DNA from: Insolitispirillum peregrinum
GTDB lineage: Bacteria > Pseudomonadota > Alphaproteobacteria > Rhodospirillales > Rhodospirillaceae
Reading direction: 5' to 3'
NCBI RefSeq assembly: GCF_900156605.1
Contig: NZ_FTOA01000001.1
Span: 868,001 to 932,000, forward strand
DNA: 64,000 nt
Position 1 is the first letter of the stretch. The number at the start of each line of letters is the position of its first letter. The notes beneath the pieces are model-generated. The model was given only the letters and a program-made list of their open reading frames with translations, ran no database searches and was not told the DNA's origin. Shown piece by piece: positions 8,910-17,228 of the stretch. The position numbers and the translations under genes are program-made.

Positions 8910-9755
8910 TCAGGCCATCACGCGCCCGGCCATCTCCAGAAAGCCGCGCGCCGTGATCGGTTTTTCCAGAAACCCGTCAACCCCGATCTGCAAGGCCTGT
9001 TGGCGCACATCATCCGTGCTGTAGCCTGACATCATGATGACTTTGGACGCAATTCCGGCTCCCCGTGCGCGCTCGACGAACTCCAGGCCATCCATGCCGT
9101 CCATCCGCCAGTCACAAAGAACCAGATCAAAGGACCGGGTAGACAGGACCTCCAGCCCTTCCGCTCCACTTGATACAACAGAGATGGTGCGGACCCCGAG
9201 GCTTTTCAGGATCGTCTGGATAATCAACTGAAAATTACGGTTGTCTTCGACAATCAAAACCGACAGGGCGGACCAGACCAACCCCTTCTTTTCTGGCTGC
9301 GGGATTGTGCCTTGCGGAGAAAACAGGATTTGTTCAGCCGCTTGATAGGCAGCCTCGTTCCCCAGGCATTGGGCCAGATAGCCCATGTCATGCTTCTGGA
9401 TGTGCTGAACCAGCCACGACCGCAGGAACTCCAGAACCTCGGCCCCCTGGACGGTCGAATTGTCCGCTTCATAGCGCTGGCAAATATCCTGAACCTGCTT
9501 CGCCAGTTCATGATGACGCTGCTGGTGTGCGATCAATCCGGGATAGCCCGCAACATCCTGCAGCCGTTCTTCGCGGGCGAAGTGATAGCGCGTGTATTCC
9601 AGCAGGGAATTCAGGGCACTGCCCAGAACGGCCCGCTCTTCGAAATTTCCAATGGCGTCATAGACCTGATTCAGTATGCTGACCAGAACCTTGTGGTCCT
9701 TGTCGATCAGCGGAATCCCGGTCTCCAGTTCTTTGGTCCAAACGATACAGGGCAT
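8910..9755 (-). CDS. Bacteriohemerythrin fused to a response-regulator receiver domain
   Basis: The 281-residue protein joins two domains. Residues 1-130 are a hemerythrin four-helix bundle with the expected di-iron ligands: His21, His58, Glu62, His77, His81, His118 and Asp123. Residues 163-281 are a CheY-like receiver: acidic residues in VLIVEDN, the phospho-acceptor Asp215 in VLCDWRM, and Lys in FLEKP. There is no DNA-binding or enzymatic output domain. Hemerythrins bind oxygen reversibly, so the fusion could couple oxygen or redox state to phosphorelay signalling; this is inference. No kinase gene is adjacent. It sits between ilvD and glgP on the same strand. Confidence 0.9.
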   Translation of the reverse strand: MPCIVWTKELETGIPLIDKDHKVLVSILNQVYDAIGNFEERAVLGSALNSLLEYTRYHFAREERLQDVAGYPGLIAHQQRHHELAKQVQDICQRYEADNSTVQGAEVLEFLRSWLVQHIQKHDMGYLAQCLGNEAAYQAAEQILFSPQGTIPQPEKKGLVWSALSVLIVEDNRNFQLIIQTILKSLGVRTISVVSSGAEGLEVLSTRSFDLVLCDWRMDGMDGLEFVERARGAGIASKVIMMSGYSTDDVRQQALQIGVDGFLEKPITARGFLEMAGRVMA

Positions 9756-9795
9756 GGTTCCCCCCGTTTACATGCATTATTCTCAATGCATGGCC

Positions 9796-9846
9796 ACAGC
9801 CCGGCGGAATGTGCCCCCCACGCTCCGCCGGGCTGTCTTGCTTGTT
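9796..9846 (-). terminator. Hairpin at the 3' end of ilvD
   Basis: A 13-bp perfect stem (ACAGCCCGGCGGA at 9796-9808 with 9834-9846) begins at the last base of the ilvD stop codon. It lacks a T-run on the minus strand, so it may mark the transcript end or protect the 3' end rather than be a classical intrinsic terminator. Confidence 0.5.
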
Positions 9847-11699
9847 TACGAACGCTCCAGACGCTCCACGTCACGCACGGCCCCATCCGCTGCGCTGGTG
9901 GTCATCGCCGCATAGGCCCGCAGGGCCGCCGAGACGGTCCGCTGGCGCGACGCCGGTTTCCACGCCTTGGCACCACGGGCATCCATCGCGGCCCGGCGTT
10001 CAGCCAGCACAGCATCAGACACCCGCAGGTTGATCGAACGGCCCGGAATGTCGATATCGATCATGTCGCCCGGCTCGACCAGCCCGATGGCACCACCCTG
10101 AGCGGCCTCGGGCGAGGCATGCCCGATCGACAGCCCCGACGTCCCGCCAGAGAAACGACCGTCCGTGATCAGGGCGCACTGCTTGCCCAGCCCCATCGAC
10201 TTCAGATAGCTGGTCGGATACAGCATTTCCTGCATCCCGGGGCCACCCTTCGGGCCTTCGTACAGCACGACCACCACATCGCCAGCCTTGACGTCACCGC
10301 CCAGAATTTTGGCGACCGCTTCGTCCTGGCTTTCGCACACCACCGCCGGACCGGAGAACTTCAGAATGCTGTCGTCAACGCCAGCGGTCTTGACGATGCA
10401 GCCATCCAGAGCAATGTTGCCGAACAGAACCGCCAGACCACCATCCCTGGAATAGGCATGGTCCATATCCCGGATCACACCCTTGGCGCGGTCGCGGTCG
10501 ACTTCGCTGTAACGGCGGGACTGCGAGAAGGCTTCAGTGGTGCGTATCCCCCCCGGAGCCGCCCGGAAGAACTCGTCAACCGCCGCATCCTGGGTCAACA
10601 TCACGTCCCAGCGGTCAATGGCCTCTTTCAGGCTGGCCGCGTGGACGCTGCCGCAGTCCAGATTCAGCAGGCCACAGCGGGCCAGTTCGCCCAGAATGGC
10701 AATCACGCCACCGGCGCGATGGACGTCTTCCATGTGGATGTTGGCAACGGCGGGCGCCACCTTGGACAGGCACGGCACCTTGCGCGACAGGCGGTCGATG
10801 TCGGACATGTGGAAATCGACCTGCCCTTCACGGGCGGCGGCCAACAGGTGCAGAACGGTGTTGGTGGAACCACCCATCGCAATGTCAAGGGTCATGGCGT
10901 TCTCGAACGCCGCCTTGTTGGCGATGGCGCGCGGCAGAACCGACGCATCATCCTGTTCATAATAACGGCGGGTCAGCTCGACAATCGTCCGCGCCGCCTG
11001 CAGGAACACGCCCTTGCGATCCTCATGGGTCGCCACCAGCGAGCCGTTCCCCGGCAGGGCCAGCCCGAGGGCTTCGGTCAGGCAGTTCATCGAATTGGCG
11101 GTGAACATCCCCGAACACGATCCGCAGGTCGGGCAGGCCGAACGTTCGTATGCCGCGACGTCCTCATCGCTGACGTTCTTGTCAGCGGCGACGATCATCG
11201 CATCGATCAGGTCGATCATCTTTTCGCCGTCCTTCAGGATCACCTTGCCGGCTTCCATCGGGCCACCCGAAACGAAAATGGTCGGAATGTTGAGGCGCAT
11301 CGACGCCATCAGCATGCCCGGGGTGATCTTGTCGCAGTTGGAAATGCAGATCAGGGCATCAGCGCAGTGGGCATTGACCATGTATTCCACAGAGTCAGCG
11401 ATGATTTCACGCGACGGCAGGGAATACAGCATGCCATCATGGCCCATGGCGATCCCGTCATCGACCGCGATGGTATTGAATTCCTTGGCAACACCGCCAG
11501 CCGCCTCGATTTCCCGCGCTACCATCTGCCCCAGGTCCTTCAGATGGACGTGGCCCGGCACGAACTGGGTGAAGGAATTGGCGATGGCAATAATCGGCTT
11601 GCCGAAATCACTGTCGGTCATCCCGGTGGCACGCCACAGGCCACGGGCACCAGCCATATTACGACCATGGGTCGAGGTACGGGAACGATAGGCAGGCAT
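9846..11699 (-). CDS. ilvD: Dihydroxy-acid dehydratase
   Basis: This enzyme dehydrates 2,3-dihydroxy-isovalerate and 2,3-dihydroxy-3-methylvalerate to the keto acid precursors of valine, leucine and isoleucine. The 617-residue protein starts [19 protein letters not shown], the usual start and length of the E. coli-type enzyme. Iron-sulfur cysteines are in CISNCDK and [16 protein letters not shown] at 11711 would add four residues, but the ATG at 11699 matches the family. No other branched-chain gene is adjacent, so it appears to be a single-gene unit. Confidence 0.96.
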   Translation of the reverse strand: MPAYRSRTSTHGRNMAGARGLWRATGMTDSDFGKPIIAIANSFTQFVPGHVHLKDLGQMVAREIEAAGGVAKEFNTIAVDDGIAMGHDGMLYSLPSREIIADSVEYMVNAHCADALICISNCDKITPGMLMASMRLNIPTIFVSGGPMEAGKVILKDGEKMIDLIDAMIVAADKNVSDEDVAAYERSACPTCGSCSGMFTANSMNCLTEALGLALPGNGSLVATHEDRKGVFLQAARTIVELTRRYYEQDDASVLPRAIANKAAFENAMTLDIAMGGSTNTVLHLLAAAREGQVDFHMSDIDRLSRKVPCLSKVAPAVANIHMEDVHRAGGVIAILGELARCGLLNLDCGSVHAASLKEAIDRWDVMLTQDAAVDEFFRAAPGGIRTTEAFSQSRRYSEVDRDRAKGVIRDMDHAYSRDGGLAVLFGNIALDGCIVKTAGVDDSILKFSGPAVVCESQDEAVAKILGGDVKAGDVVVVLYEGPKGGPGMQEMLYPTSYLKSMGLGKQCALITDGRFSGGTSGLSIGHASPEAAQGGAIGLVEPGDMIDIDIPGRSINLRVSDAVLAERRAAMDARGAKAWKPASRQRTVSAALRAYAAMTTSAADGAVRDVERLERS

Positions 11700-11944
11700 G
11701 GGGGTCCCCAATCAGAAAGAGCATCACAGGGTAAGCCCGCCGTCATCACCGGAACATCGCGCCATCAGACCAACCGTCACGCGATCCCCAACCTGAAGCC
11801 AACGCTTTCTGGCATCCAGACACTGGAACCTTTCGCAATCAGCTTTCAGCACAGCGAGCAAGCACCCGTTAGGTTTAGACGGGTTCCCTCGGCTTGGCAA
11901 GCAAAGGCAGGAAATTCTTCACAAAGACGCCAAAGCAGCCATCC

Positions 11945-12853
11945 TCAGACGAACGGAGCAATCCAGTCGGGCCACAGGCCACTTTCCTGACAGCATCGCT
12001 GGCTGTCCTGCCCTGACAGGAACCCGCTTTCGACCAGCAGACAGTCCAGTCCGGCAGAGCGGCTGCCCAGCACATCAGTATGGGGACTGTCACCAATCAT
12101 CAGGATCTGCGCCGGAGAAACATCGGGAAAGCGCTGGCACAAGGCCTCATACACCGCCGGGAATGGCTTGCCGAGAAACAGCGGTTCAACGCTGCCATGC
12201 CCGGCGATCCGGTGGGCATAGTATCCCGGTTCAGCGGACATTCGGCCCAGAAAGGGGCACCCCACATCCGGGTTGCAAACAATCAACGGCCGAGGGTGCT
12301 GTAGCAATGCCTGTTCAAGACGTTGGTCATCACCGTCTTCCCAGTGATTGTTGTCAATGAACAGAAACCCGTCAACCGCATCGAACTGCTCCGGCTCACG
12401 CGCCAGCGGGCGCAAGGCAAAGTCCGGCAAGGCGGTCAGAACGTCTTCGGGCACCGATGAGATGACCCCGAACACCTGCCCCGGAGACATTGCTTCCCGC
12501 AGGACCTTTGGCAACAGCGTCCGCCCTGAAATGACTTCGCTGGCCGCAAAGTCAAAGCCCCGCAGCCGTAGCCCTGCCGCGACGGCAGCAGGCTCCCGCG
12601 TAACGTCATTGGTCAGGACGCAGACCGATTTTCCCGCCTGTCGCGCCAAGGCAACCGCCCGCACAGCCTGCGGAAAGGCCTGATCGCCACAATGCAGGAC
12701 GCCATAGGCATCGAATGCCAGCACCTGATAACGATCGAGGACATCAACCAGCCCTTTGACCCGTTGCGGTGTAACGGCGGCTGGTGCGGCAGGCAACCGC
12801 GGCCCGGCCTGCAGATAGACCTGCCAGGCATCGGCGAAATCGGTAAACAGCAT
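11945..12853 (-). CDS. HAD-superfamily class IIA phosphatase (NagD-like)
   Basis: The 302-residue protein shows the HAD phosphatase layout: nucleophile motif FDAYGVL (about residue 45), the Thr motif VLTND, and the C-terminal Lys and acidic motifs in GKPFP and MIGDSPHTDVLGS. A class IIA cap lies between them. It belongs to the TIGR01459-type group; substrates are unknown, sugar or nucleotide phosphates being typical. The first HAD motif has Ala-Tyr where many have Asp-x-Asp, so the general-acid aspartate is replaced. Its ATG lies 5 bases after the upstream stop with AGGAAT spanning that junction, so it is translationally coupled to the membrane protein gene. Confidence 0.8.
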   Translation of the reverse strand: MLFTDFADAWQVYLQAGPRLPAAPAAVTPQRVKGLVDVLDRYQVLAFDAYGVLHCGDQAFPQAVRAVALARQAGKSVCVLTNDVTREPAAVAAGLRLRGFDFAASEVISGRTLLPKVLREAMSPGQVFGVISSVPEDVLTALPDFALRPLAREPEQFDAVDGFLFIDNNHWEDGDDQRLEQALLQHPRPLIVCNPDVGCPFLGRMSAEPGYYAHRIAGHGSVEPLFLGKPFPAVYEALCQRFPDVSPAQILMIGDSPHTDVLGSRSAGLDCLLVESGFLSGQDSQRCCQESGLWPDWIAPFV

Positions 12854-12858
12854 ACCGG

Positions 12859-13395
12859 TTATTCCTCTGGCATCTCATCCAGCTCTTTTTCCAGAGCCTT
12901 TTTCCGCTTTTTCAGCTGGTGTTCCAGATCGCGCACCGTCTTGTTGATCGACCGCACCCGCTCCAGCGCCATCCGGGCGTTGTCCACCTGGAACTGCCGG
13001 AACGGCGTGCGCAGCCCCAAAGCGCCCACGCCCCACAGCACGATAAAGCCACCGAGCAGGGTCAGAATGGCCGCCAAAACACGCTCAGGCGCCATCGACA
13101 GCGCCAGAGCCGTCCCCCAGACGCCAATCGTTGCCAGACCGGCCCCGATCAGCATTAACGTTCGTTCGATATAGCAATGATCCTGTGCCTGCTGGCTTTC
13201 CTGTTCGCGCAGCAAGTCGGCGATCTCGCTTTTCGCCAGATCCTGCCATTTGCGGAACGACACCCCGCGCGACAAGGTGCGGTGATCCCGGATGAAACGC
13301 TCCAGACGCGTCACCACAATCTCGGCTTTTTCTTCGACTTTCAGGCTGGGAGCCTTTGGCGCAGAAGAAGAACGATCGTTAGGACGGCGGGCCAT
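12859..13395 (-). CDS. Small two-helix membrane protein, function unknown
   Basis: I do not recognise a named family. The 178 residues comprise a basic N-terminal segment, an amphipathic soluble part (about 20-75), two hydrophobic helices (about 80-100 and 107-127), and a Lys/Glu-rich coiled coil at the C terminus (about 138-178). GGGAGA lies 9 bases before the ATG. It is downstream of valS beyond a terminator and forms a tight two-gene unit with the HAD phosphatase. Confidence 0.75.
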   Translation of the reverse strand: MARRPNDRSSSAPKAPSLKVEEKAEIVVTRLERFIRDHRTLSRGVSFRKWQDLAKSEIADLLREQESQQAQDHCYIERTLMLIGAGLATIGVWGTALALSMAPERVLAAILTLLGGFIVLWGVGALGLRTPFRQFQVDNARMALERVRSINKTVRDLEHQLKKRKKALEKELDEMPEE

Positions 13396-13422
13396 GCAGC
13401 CGGTCTCCCTTTTTTCACCAGT

Positions 13423-13450
13423 AAAAAGGGCCCTGTCATCAGGGCCCTTT
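13423..13450 (-). terminator. Rho-independent terminator of valS
   Basis: AAAGGGCCCT (13425-13434) pairs perfectly with AGGGCCCTTT (13441-13450) around a 6-base loop. On the minus strand the stem runs into five Us. It lies 9 bases beyond the valS stop. Ts on the other side make it possibly bidirectional. Confidence 0.85.
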
Positions 13451-13458
13451 CCGTCTTT

Positions 13459-16173
13459 TTATCCCAGTCGGCTCAGCGCTGCGCTTAGCTTGGCGATGGC
13501 GGCTTCGGCCTCGACCAGACGGTCGCGTTGTTCTTCAACCACTTCGGGCTTGGCCTTGGCGATAAAGCTTTCGTTGCCCAGCTTGCTGGACAGCTTTTTC
13601 GCTTCGGCATCGTTCTTCTTGATTTCCTTGGCAAGACGCTGCTTTTCCGCCTCGACGTCAATCACGCCTTCCAGCGGCAGGATCGCCGTCACCTCACCAA
13701 TCACCACCTGCGCCGAAGCTTTGGGGGCTTCCTCGCCCACGGTAATGCCGGACAAACGGGCCAGAGTTTCGATCAGCGGGCGATGGGCCGCCAGACGGCG
13801 GGCAACGTCGTCCCCCACGCCCTGCAGGATCATCGGCATCTTGATCGACGGCGGCACGTTCATTTCAGCGCGCACCGACCGAACCGAAGAGATCATCTCC
13901 ACCACCCAGTCCATTTCCTGACGGGCAGCGGCATCATCCAGACCATCCAGCGACGGCCATTGCTGCACGATCAGCATGCCGTCACGCGGGGCAATCTGCT
14001 CCCACAGGCTTTCGGTGATGTAAGGCATGAACGGGTGCAACAGCAGCAGGATCTGGTCCAGAGCCCACGCTGCCGTCGCCCGCGCCTCGGCCTTGGCGAC
14101 CTCATCGCTGCCACCGAACACCGGTTTGGCAAATTCCAGATACCAGTCGCAGAAGCTGCCCCAAGTAAACTGATAGATGGCGTTGGCCGCATCGTTGAAG
14201 CGGTAGCTGGTGATGCCATCCCGCACCGCCTGCGCCGCCTCGGCCACCTTGGCCACGATCCACTTGTTCAGCGTCGATTTCACCGAGCGCGGATCATAGC
14301 CCACCACCGGATGACATTCGTTCATCTGGCAGAACCGGGCGGCGTTCCACAGCTTGGTGGCAAAATTGCGATAGCCGGCAACGCGCTGCTCGCTCATCTT
14401 GATATCGCGGCCCTGAGCGGCCATCGCCGCCAGGGTAAAGCGCAGGGCATCGGTACCGTACTGGTCGGCAATCACCAGCGGGTCAATGACGTTGCCCTTG
14501 GACTTTGACATCTTCTGGCCCTTTTCGTCGCGGACCAGAGCATGGATATAGACATCGCGGAACGGCACATCGCCCATGGCATACATGCCGAACATCATCA
14601 TGCGGGCGACCCAGAAGAAGATGATGTCAAAACCGGTGACCAGCACGTCGGTGGGATAATAGCGCGCCAGTTCGGGCGTCTTGTCCGGCCAGCCGATGGT
14701 CGAGAACGGCCACAGCGCCGACGAGAACCAGGTGTCGAGCACGTCAGGATCACGCACCAGTTCGACCGCCTGCCCATAATGGGCGGCGGCAGCGGCGGCA
14801 GCGTCTTCGGCGGTCATCTCAACGAACGGATGTCCGTCCGGGCCGAACCATGCCGGAATCTGGTGCCCCCACCAGATTTGCCGCGACACGCACCACGGCT
14901 GGATGTTGCGCATCCATTCAAAGAAGGTCTTTTCCCACTGCTTGGGCACAAAGCGCGTGCGACCGGTTTCCACCGCTTCGATCGGCGCAATCGCCAGCTT
15001 GGGGGCATCAACGAACCACTGATCGGTCAGCCACGGTTCGATCACCACCCCCGACCGGTCACCATAGGGCACGGTCATCGGGTTTTCTTCGACCTTTTCA
15101 AACAGGCCGAGGGCTTCCAGCTCGCTGACCACCAGATCACGGGCGGCAAAGCGGTCCAGACCACGGAAGGCTTCCGGCAAGTCTTCCGTCACCGGCTGGC
15201 CATCCTCCCCAACCAGCGCCTTGGCGTGGCCGTTCTGGAAGGCGAGAACCTGCAGCGGCTCGGTCAGCACGCGGGCGTTCAGGTCAAAAATGTTGATCAG
15301 GCGCAACTGGTTACGCTTGCCGACTTCAAAGTCGTTGAAGTCATGCGCCGGGGTGATCTTCACTGCACCGGTGCCCTTTTCAGGGTCGGCATAGTCATCC
15401 GGCACGATCGGGATCAGTCGGCCGGTGATCGGCAGACGGACCATTTTGCCATGCAGGTGCTTGAAACGCTCGTCTTCCGGGTGAACGGCAACGGCGGTAT
15501 CGCCCAGCATCGTTTCCGGGCGGGTGGTGCCGACGGTGACGAACTCATCCGTGCCCTCCACCGGATAGCGGAAGAACCACATCTTGCCCTTCACATCGCG
15601 CTGTTCGACTTCAAGGTCGGAAATGGCGGTGTGCAGCTTGGGATCCCAGTTCACCAGCCGCTTGTCGCGATAGATCAGGCCATCCTTGTGCAGACGGACG
15701 AAAATGGTCCGCACGGCCTTGCTCAGACCCTCGTCCATGGTAAAGCGTTCGCGCGCCCAGTCCGGCGACGCCCCCAGACGGCGCAACTGGCGGGTAATGG
15801 TCCCGCCGGAGTGTTCCTTCCACTCCCACACTTTTTCGATGAACGCATCACGGCCCAGATCGTGGCGGGTAATACCGTCCTTTTCCAGATTGCGCTCGAC
15901 CACCATCTGGGTCGCGATCCCGGCATGATCGGTCCCCGGCTGCCACAGGGCATCTTTGCCGGTCATGCGGTTAAAACGGATCAGCAGATCCTGCAGGGTG
16001 AAGGTCAGCGCGTGTCCCATGTGCAGGCTGCCGGTGACATTCGGCGGCGGCATCATGATGGTATAGGGTACGTCGCTCGACTCCGGGTTTGCGGCAAATA
16101 CCCCGGCTTTTTCCCAACGCTGATAGAGGGTCTCTTCGATGTCAGCGGGATCAAATGTCTTGTCGAGCATCAT
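13459..16173 (-). CDS. valS: Valyl-tRNA synthetase
   Basis: It charges tRNA-Val and edits misactivated threonine. The protein of about 904 residues shows the class I signatures: HMGH within a conserved PPPNVTGSLHMGHAL segment, and KMSKS in GQKMSKSKGNVIDP. An editing domain lies between them, and the C-terminal tRNA-binding domain ends in a coiled coil. The PPP triplet before HMGH is the known elongation factor P-dependent site of ValS. Two ATGs (16173 and 16170) are adjacent; AGGA precedes the first. It lies downstream of popZ, an arrangement common in alphaproteobacteria. Confidence 0.97.
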   Translation of the reverse strand: MMLDKTFDPADIEETLYQRWEKAGVFAANPESSDVPYTIMMPPPNVTGSLHMGHALTFTLQDLLIRFNRMTGKDALWQPGTDHAGIATQMVVERNLEKDGITRHDLGRDAFIEKVWEWKEHSGGTITRQLRRLGASPDWARERFTMDEGLSKAVRTIFVRLHKDGLIYRDKRLVNWDPKLHTAISDLEVEQRDVKGKMWFFRYPVEGTDEFVTVGTTRPETMLGDTAVAVHPEDERFKHLHGKMVRLPITGRLIPIVPDDYADPEKGTGAVKITPAHDFNDFEVGKRNQLRLINIFDLNARVLTEPLQVLAFQNGHAKALVGEDGQPVTEDLPEAFRGLDRFAARDLVVSELEALGLFEKVEENPMTVPYGDRSGVVIEPWLTDQWFVDAPKLAIAPIEAVETGRTRFVPKQWEKTFFEWMRNIQPWCVSRQIWWGHQIPAWFGPDGHPFVEMTAEDAAAAAAAHYGQAVELVRDPDVLDTWFSSALWPFSTIGWPDKTPELARYYPTDVLVTGFDIIFFWVARMMMFGMYAMGDVPFRDVYIHALVRDEKGQKMSKSKGNVIDPLVIADQYGTDALRFTLAAMAAQGRDIKMSEQRVAGYRNFATKLWNAARFCQMNECHPVVGYDPRSVKSTLNKWIVAKVAEAAQAVRDGITSYRFNDAANAIYQFTWGSFCDWYLEFAKPVFGGSDEVAKAEARATAAWALDQILLLLHPFMPYITESLWEQIAPRDGMLIVQQWPSLDGLDDAAARQEMDWVVEMISSVRSVRAEMNVPPSIKMPMILQGVGDDVARRLAAHRPLIETLARLSGITVGEEAPKASAQVVIGEVTAILPLEGVIDVEAEKQRLAKEIKKNDAEAKKLSSKLGNESFIAKAKPEVVEEQRDRLVEAEAAIAKLSAALSRLG

Positions 16174-16243
16174 GAACCAATCCTGCAAGTGATGAGTGAA
16201 ATCATGTGAGTGTCAGGAGTGCCACAGCATGGCACACAAAGCA

Positions 16244-16276
16244 ATCGCCGGACCCTTTGACCAAGGATCCGGCGAT
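16244..16276 (-). terminator. Hairpin between popZ and valS
   Basis: ATCGCCGGA (16244-16252) pairs with TCCGGCGAT (16268-16276). On the minus strand it is followed by a weak T-rich stretch. It sits between the popZ stop and valS start, so it may terminate or attenuate popZ transcripts. Confidence 0.5.
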
Positions 16277-16301
16277 GCTGTCCAAGGCGTACAGGCGTTG
16301 T

Positions 16302-16928
16302 TTACCCCTTGTCGGCGCCCGTTACCAGTCTTTCAATTTCCTTGCGCACCAGACGCTCCACCAGTTCCGGCAGGTTGGCGTCCAGCCATTCGCGCAACAG
16401 GGGCCGCAGAGCCTCGCGAACGATCTCTTCCAGCGTAATCCCGACCTTGCCGATCCCCAACCCGCGATCGCGGGCCAGCGCACCGTACAGCTCCGAGAAG
16501 ATCGCAGCAGAGGCAACCTCGGTCGGCGGTGAAACCAGCCGGTCATCATCAACAGCCATCATTACCGGCGCAGGCGGCGGCGGTGGCGGAGGAACAACCA
16601 CTGGAACCGGCTCGGGCTCCGGGTCCGGTTCGAGCAACAGCGGCTCTTCGTCATCCTCGGGCTCCGTCAGCTCAAGGACCTCCTCCGGCTCGTCCCAGAC
16701 GGGCTCGGGTTCCGGTTCAGGCTCCGGCTCTTCCCAAACAGGTTCCGGCTCGGGCTCCGGTTCAGGCTCCGGAGGCGGCGGAGGGGGTGGTGGTGGCGGA
16801 GGCGGCGGAGGGGGTGGCGGCGGAGGCGGAGGCGGAGCCTTGGCTTCCTCTTCCTCATCCTCCGAAAGAATCTTCCGGATAGAGGCGAGAATGTCCTCCA
16901 TCGATGGTTCTTGATTGCGATCATCCAT
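16302..16928 (-). CDS. popZ: Polar organizing protein PopZ (DUF2497) with a 22-proline tract
   Basis: PopZ forms a cell-pole scaffold that anchors the ParB-origin complex and recruits cell-cycle regulators. The 208-residue protein has the expected three parts: a conserved N-terminal helix (SMEDILASIRKILSEDE), a disordered linker, and a helical C-terminal multimerisation domain (about 135-208, with ITLEEIVREALRPLLREWLD). The linker is extreme: 22 consecutive prolines, then Glu-Pro repeats and two VW(E/D)EPE units. Pro codons in the tract are mixed, so it is not a simple recent triplet expansion. The ATG at 16928 is chosen; one six codons upstream is possible. Confidence 0.9.
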   Translation of the reverse strand: MDDRNQEPSMEDILASIRKILSEDEEEEAKAPPPPPPPPPPPPPPPPPPPPPPEPEPEPEPEPVWEEPEPEPEPEPVWDEPEEVLELTEPEDDEEPLLLEPDPEPEPVPVVVPPPPPPPAPVMMAVDDDRLVSPPTEVASAAIFSELYGALARDRGLGIGKVGITLEEIVREALRPLLREWLDANLPELVERLVRKEIERLVTGADKG

Positions 16929-17169
16929 GGCGTAACCCCGCCCCATAAAGCCAGCACATCAAATCGCTGCACGGCACCCCAATCGGCGCACGTTCAGAAA
17001 GGGATATAACATTGCTCCTTAACATTTTGCAAACGCAAGATGTTTAATCCGCGCAAAATGCCCGCAGCGCCATACCAAAGACCTTACTGCACAGCAAGAC
17101 AACGCCACACTACACCATCATAGCGTTCTGATAGAAAATAAAAAAATCCATTGACCCTGTAAATGCCAT
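16929..17169. other. popZ upstream region, no gene seen
   Basis: About 240 bases between the tolC-side terminator and popZ contain no gene-like frame. The promoter for popZ and valS must lie here. On the minus strand TTGCAA and TATATC occur 18 bases apart around 16990-17030, a weak promoter candidate. Confidence 0.4.
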
Positions 17170-17203
17170 AAAAAAGGCGAAGCTCAAGCTTCGCCTTTTT
17201 TTT
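17170..17203 (-). terminator. Rho-independent terminator of the TolC-family gene
   Basis: A 15-bp stem (17170-17184 with 17187-17201, core GGCGAAGCT/AGCTTCGCC) has a 2-base centre and is flanked by A and T runs on both sides. It lies 26 bases after the tolC-type stop codon on the minus strand and could work in both directions. Confidence 0.85.
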
Positions 17204-17228
17204 CAATCGGCAGGAGCCATCAGCGGGC

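Noticed and set aside
9312-11990. A very long open frame (892 codons) on the plus strand opposite ilvD
   Set aside because: It is antisense to a clear, full-length ilvD and reads His/Arg/Gly/Gln-rich nonsense, as expected from a GC-rich codon shadow.
16309-16914. A plus-strand frame rich in Ser-Gly and poly-Gly
   Set aside because: It is the complement of the Pro/Glu-Pro tract of popZ, whose N- and C-terminal family motifs are clear.
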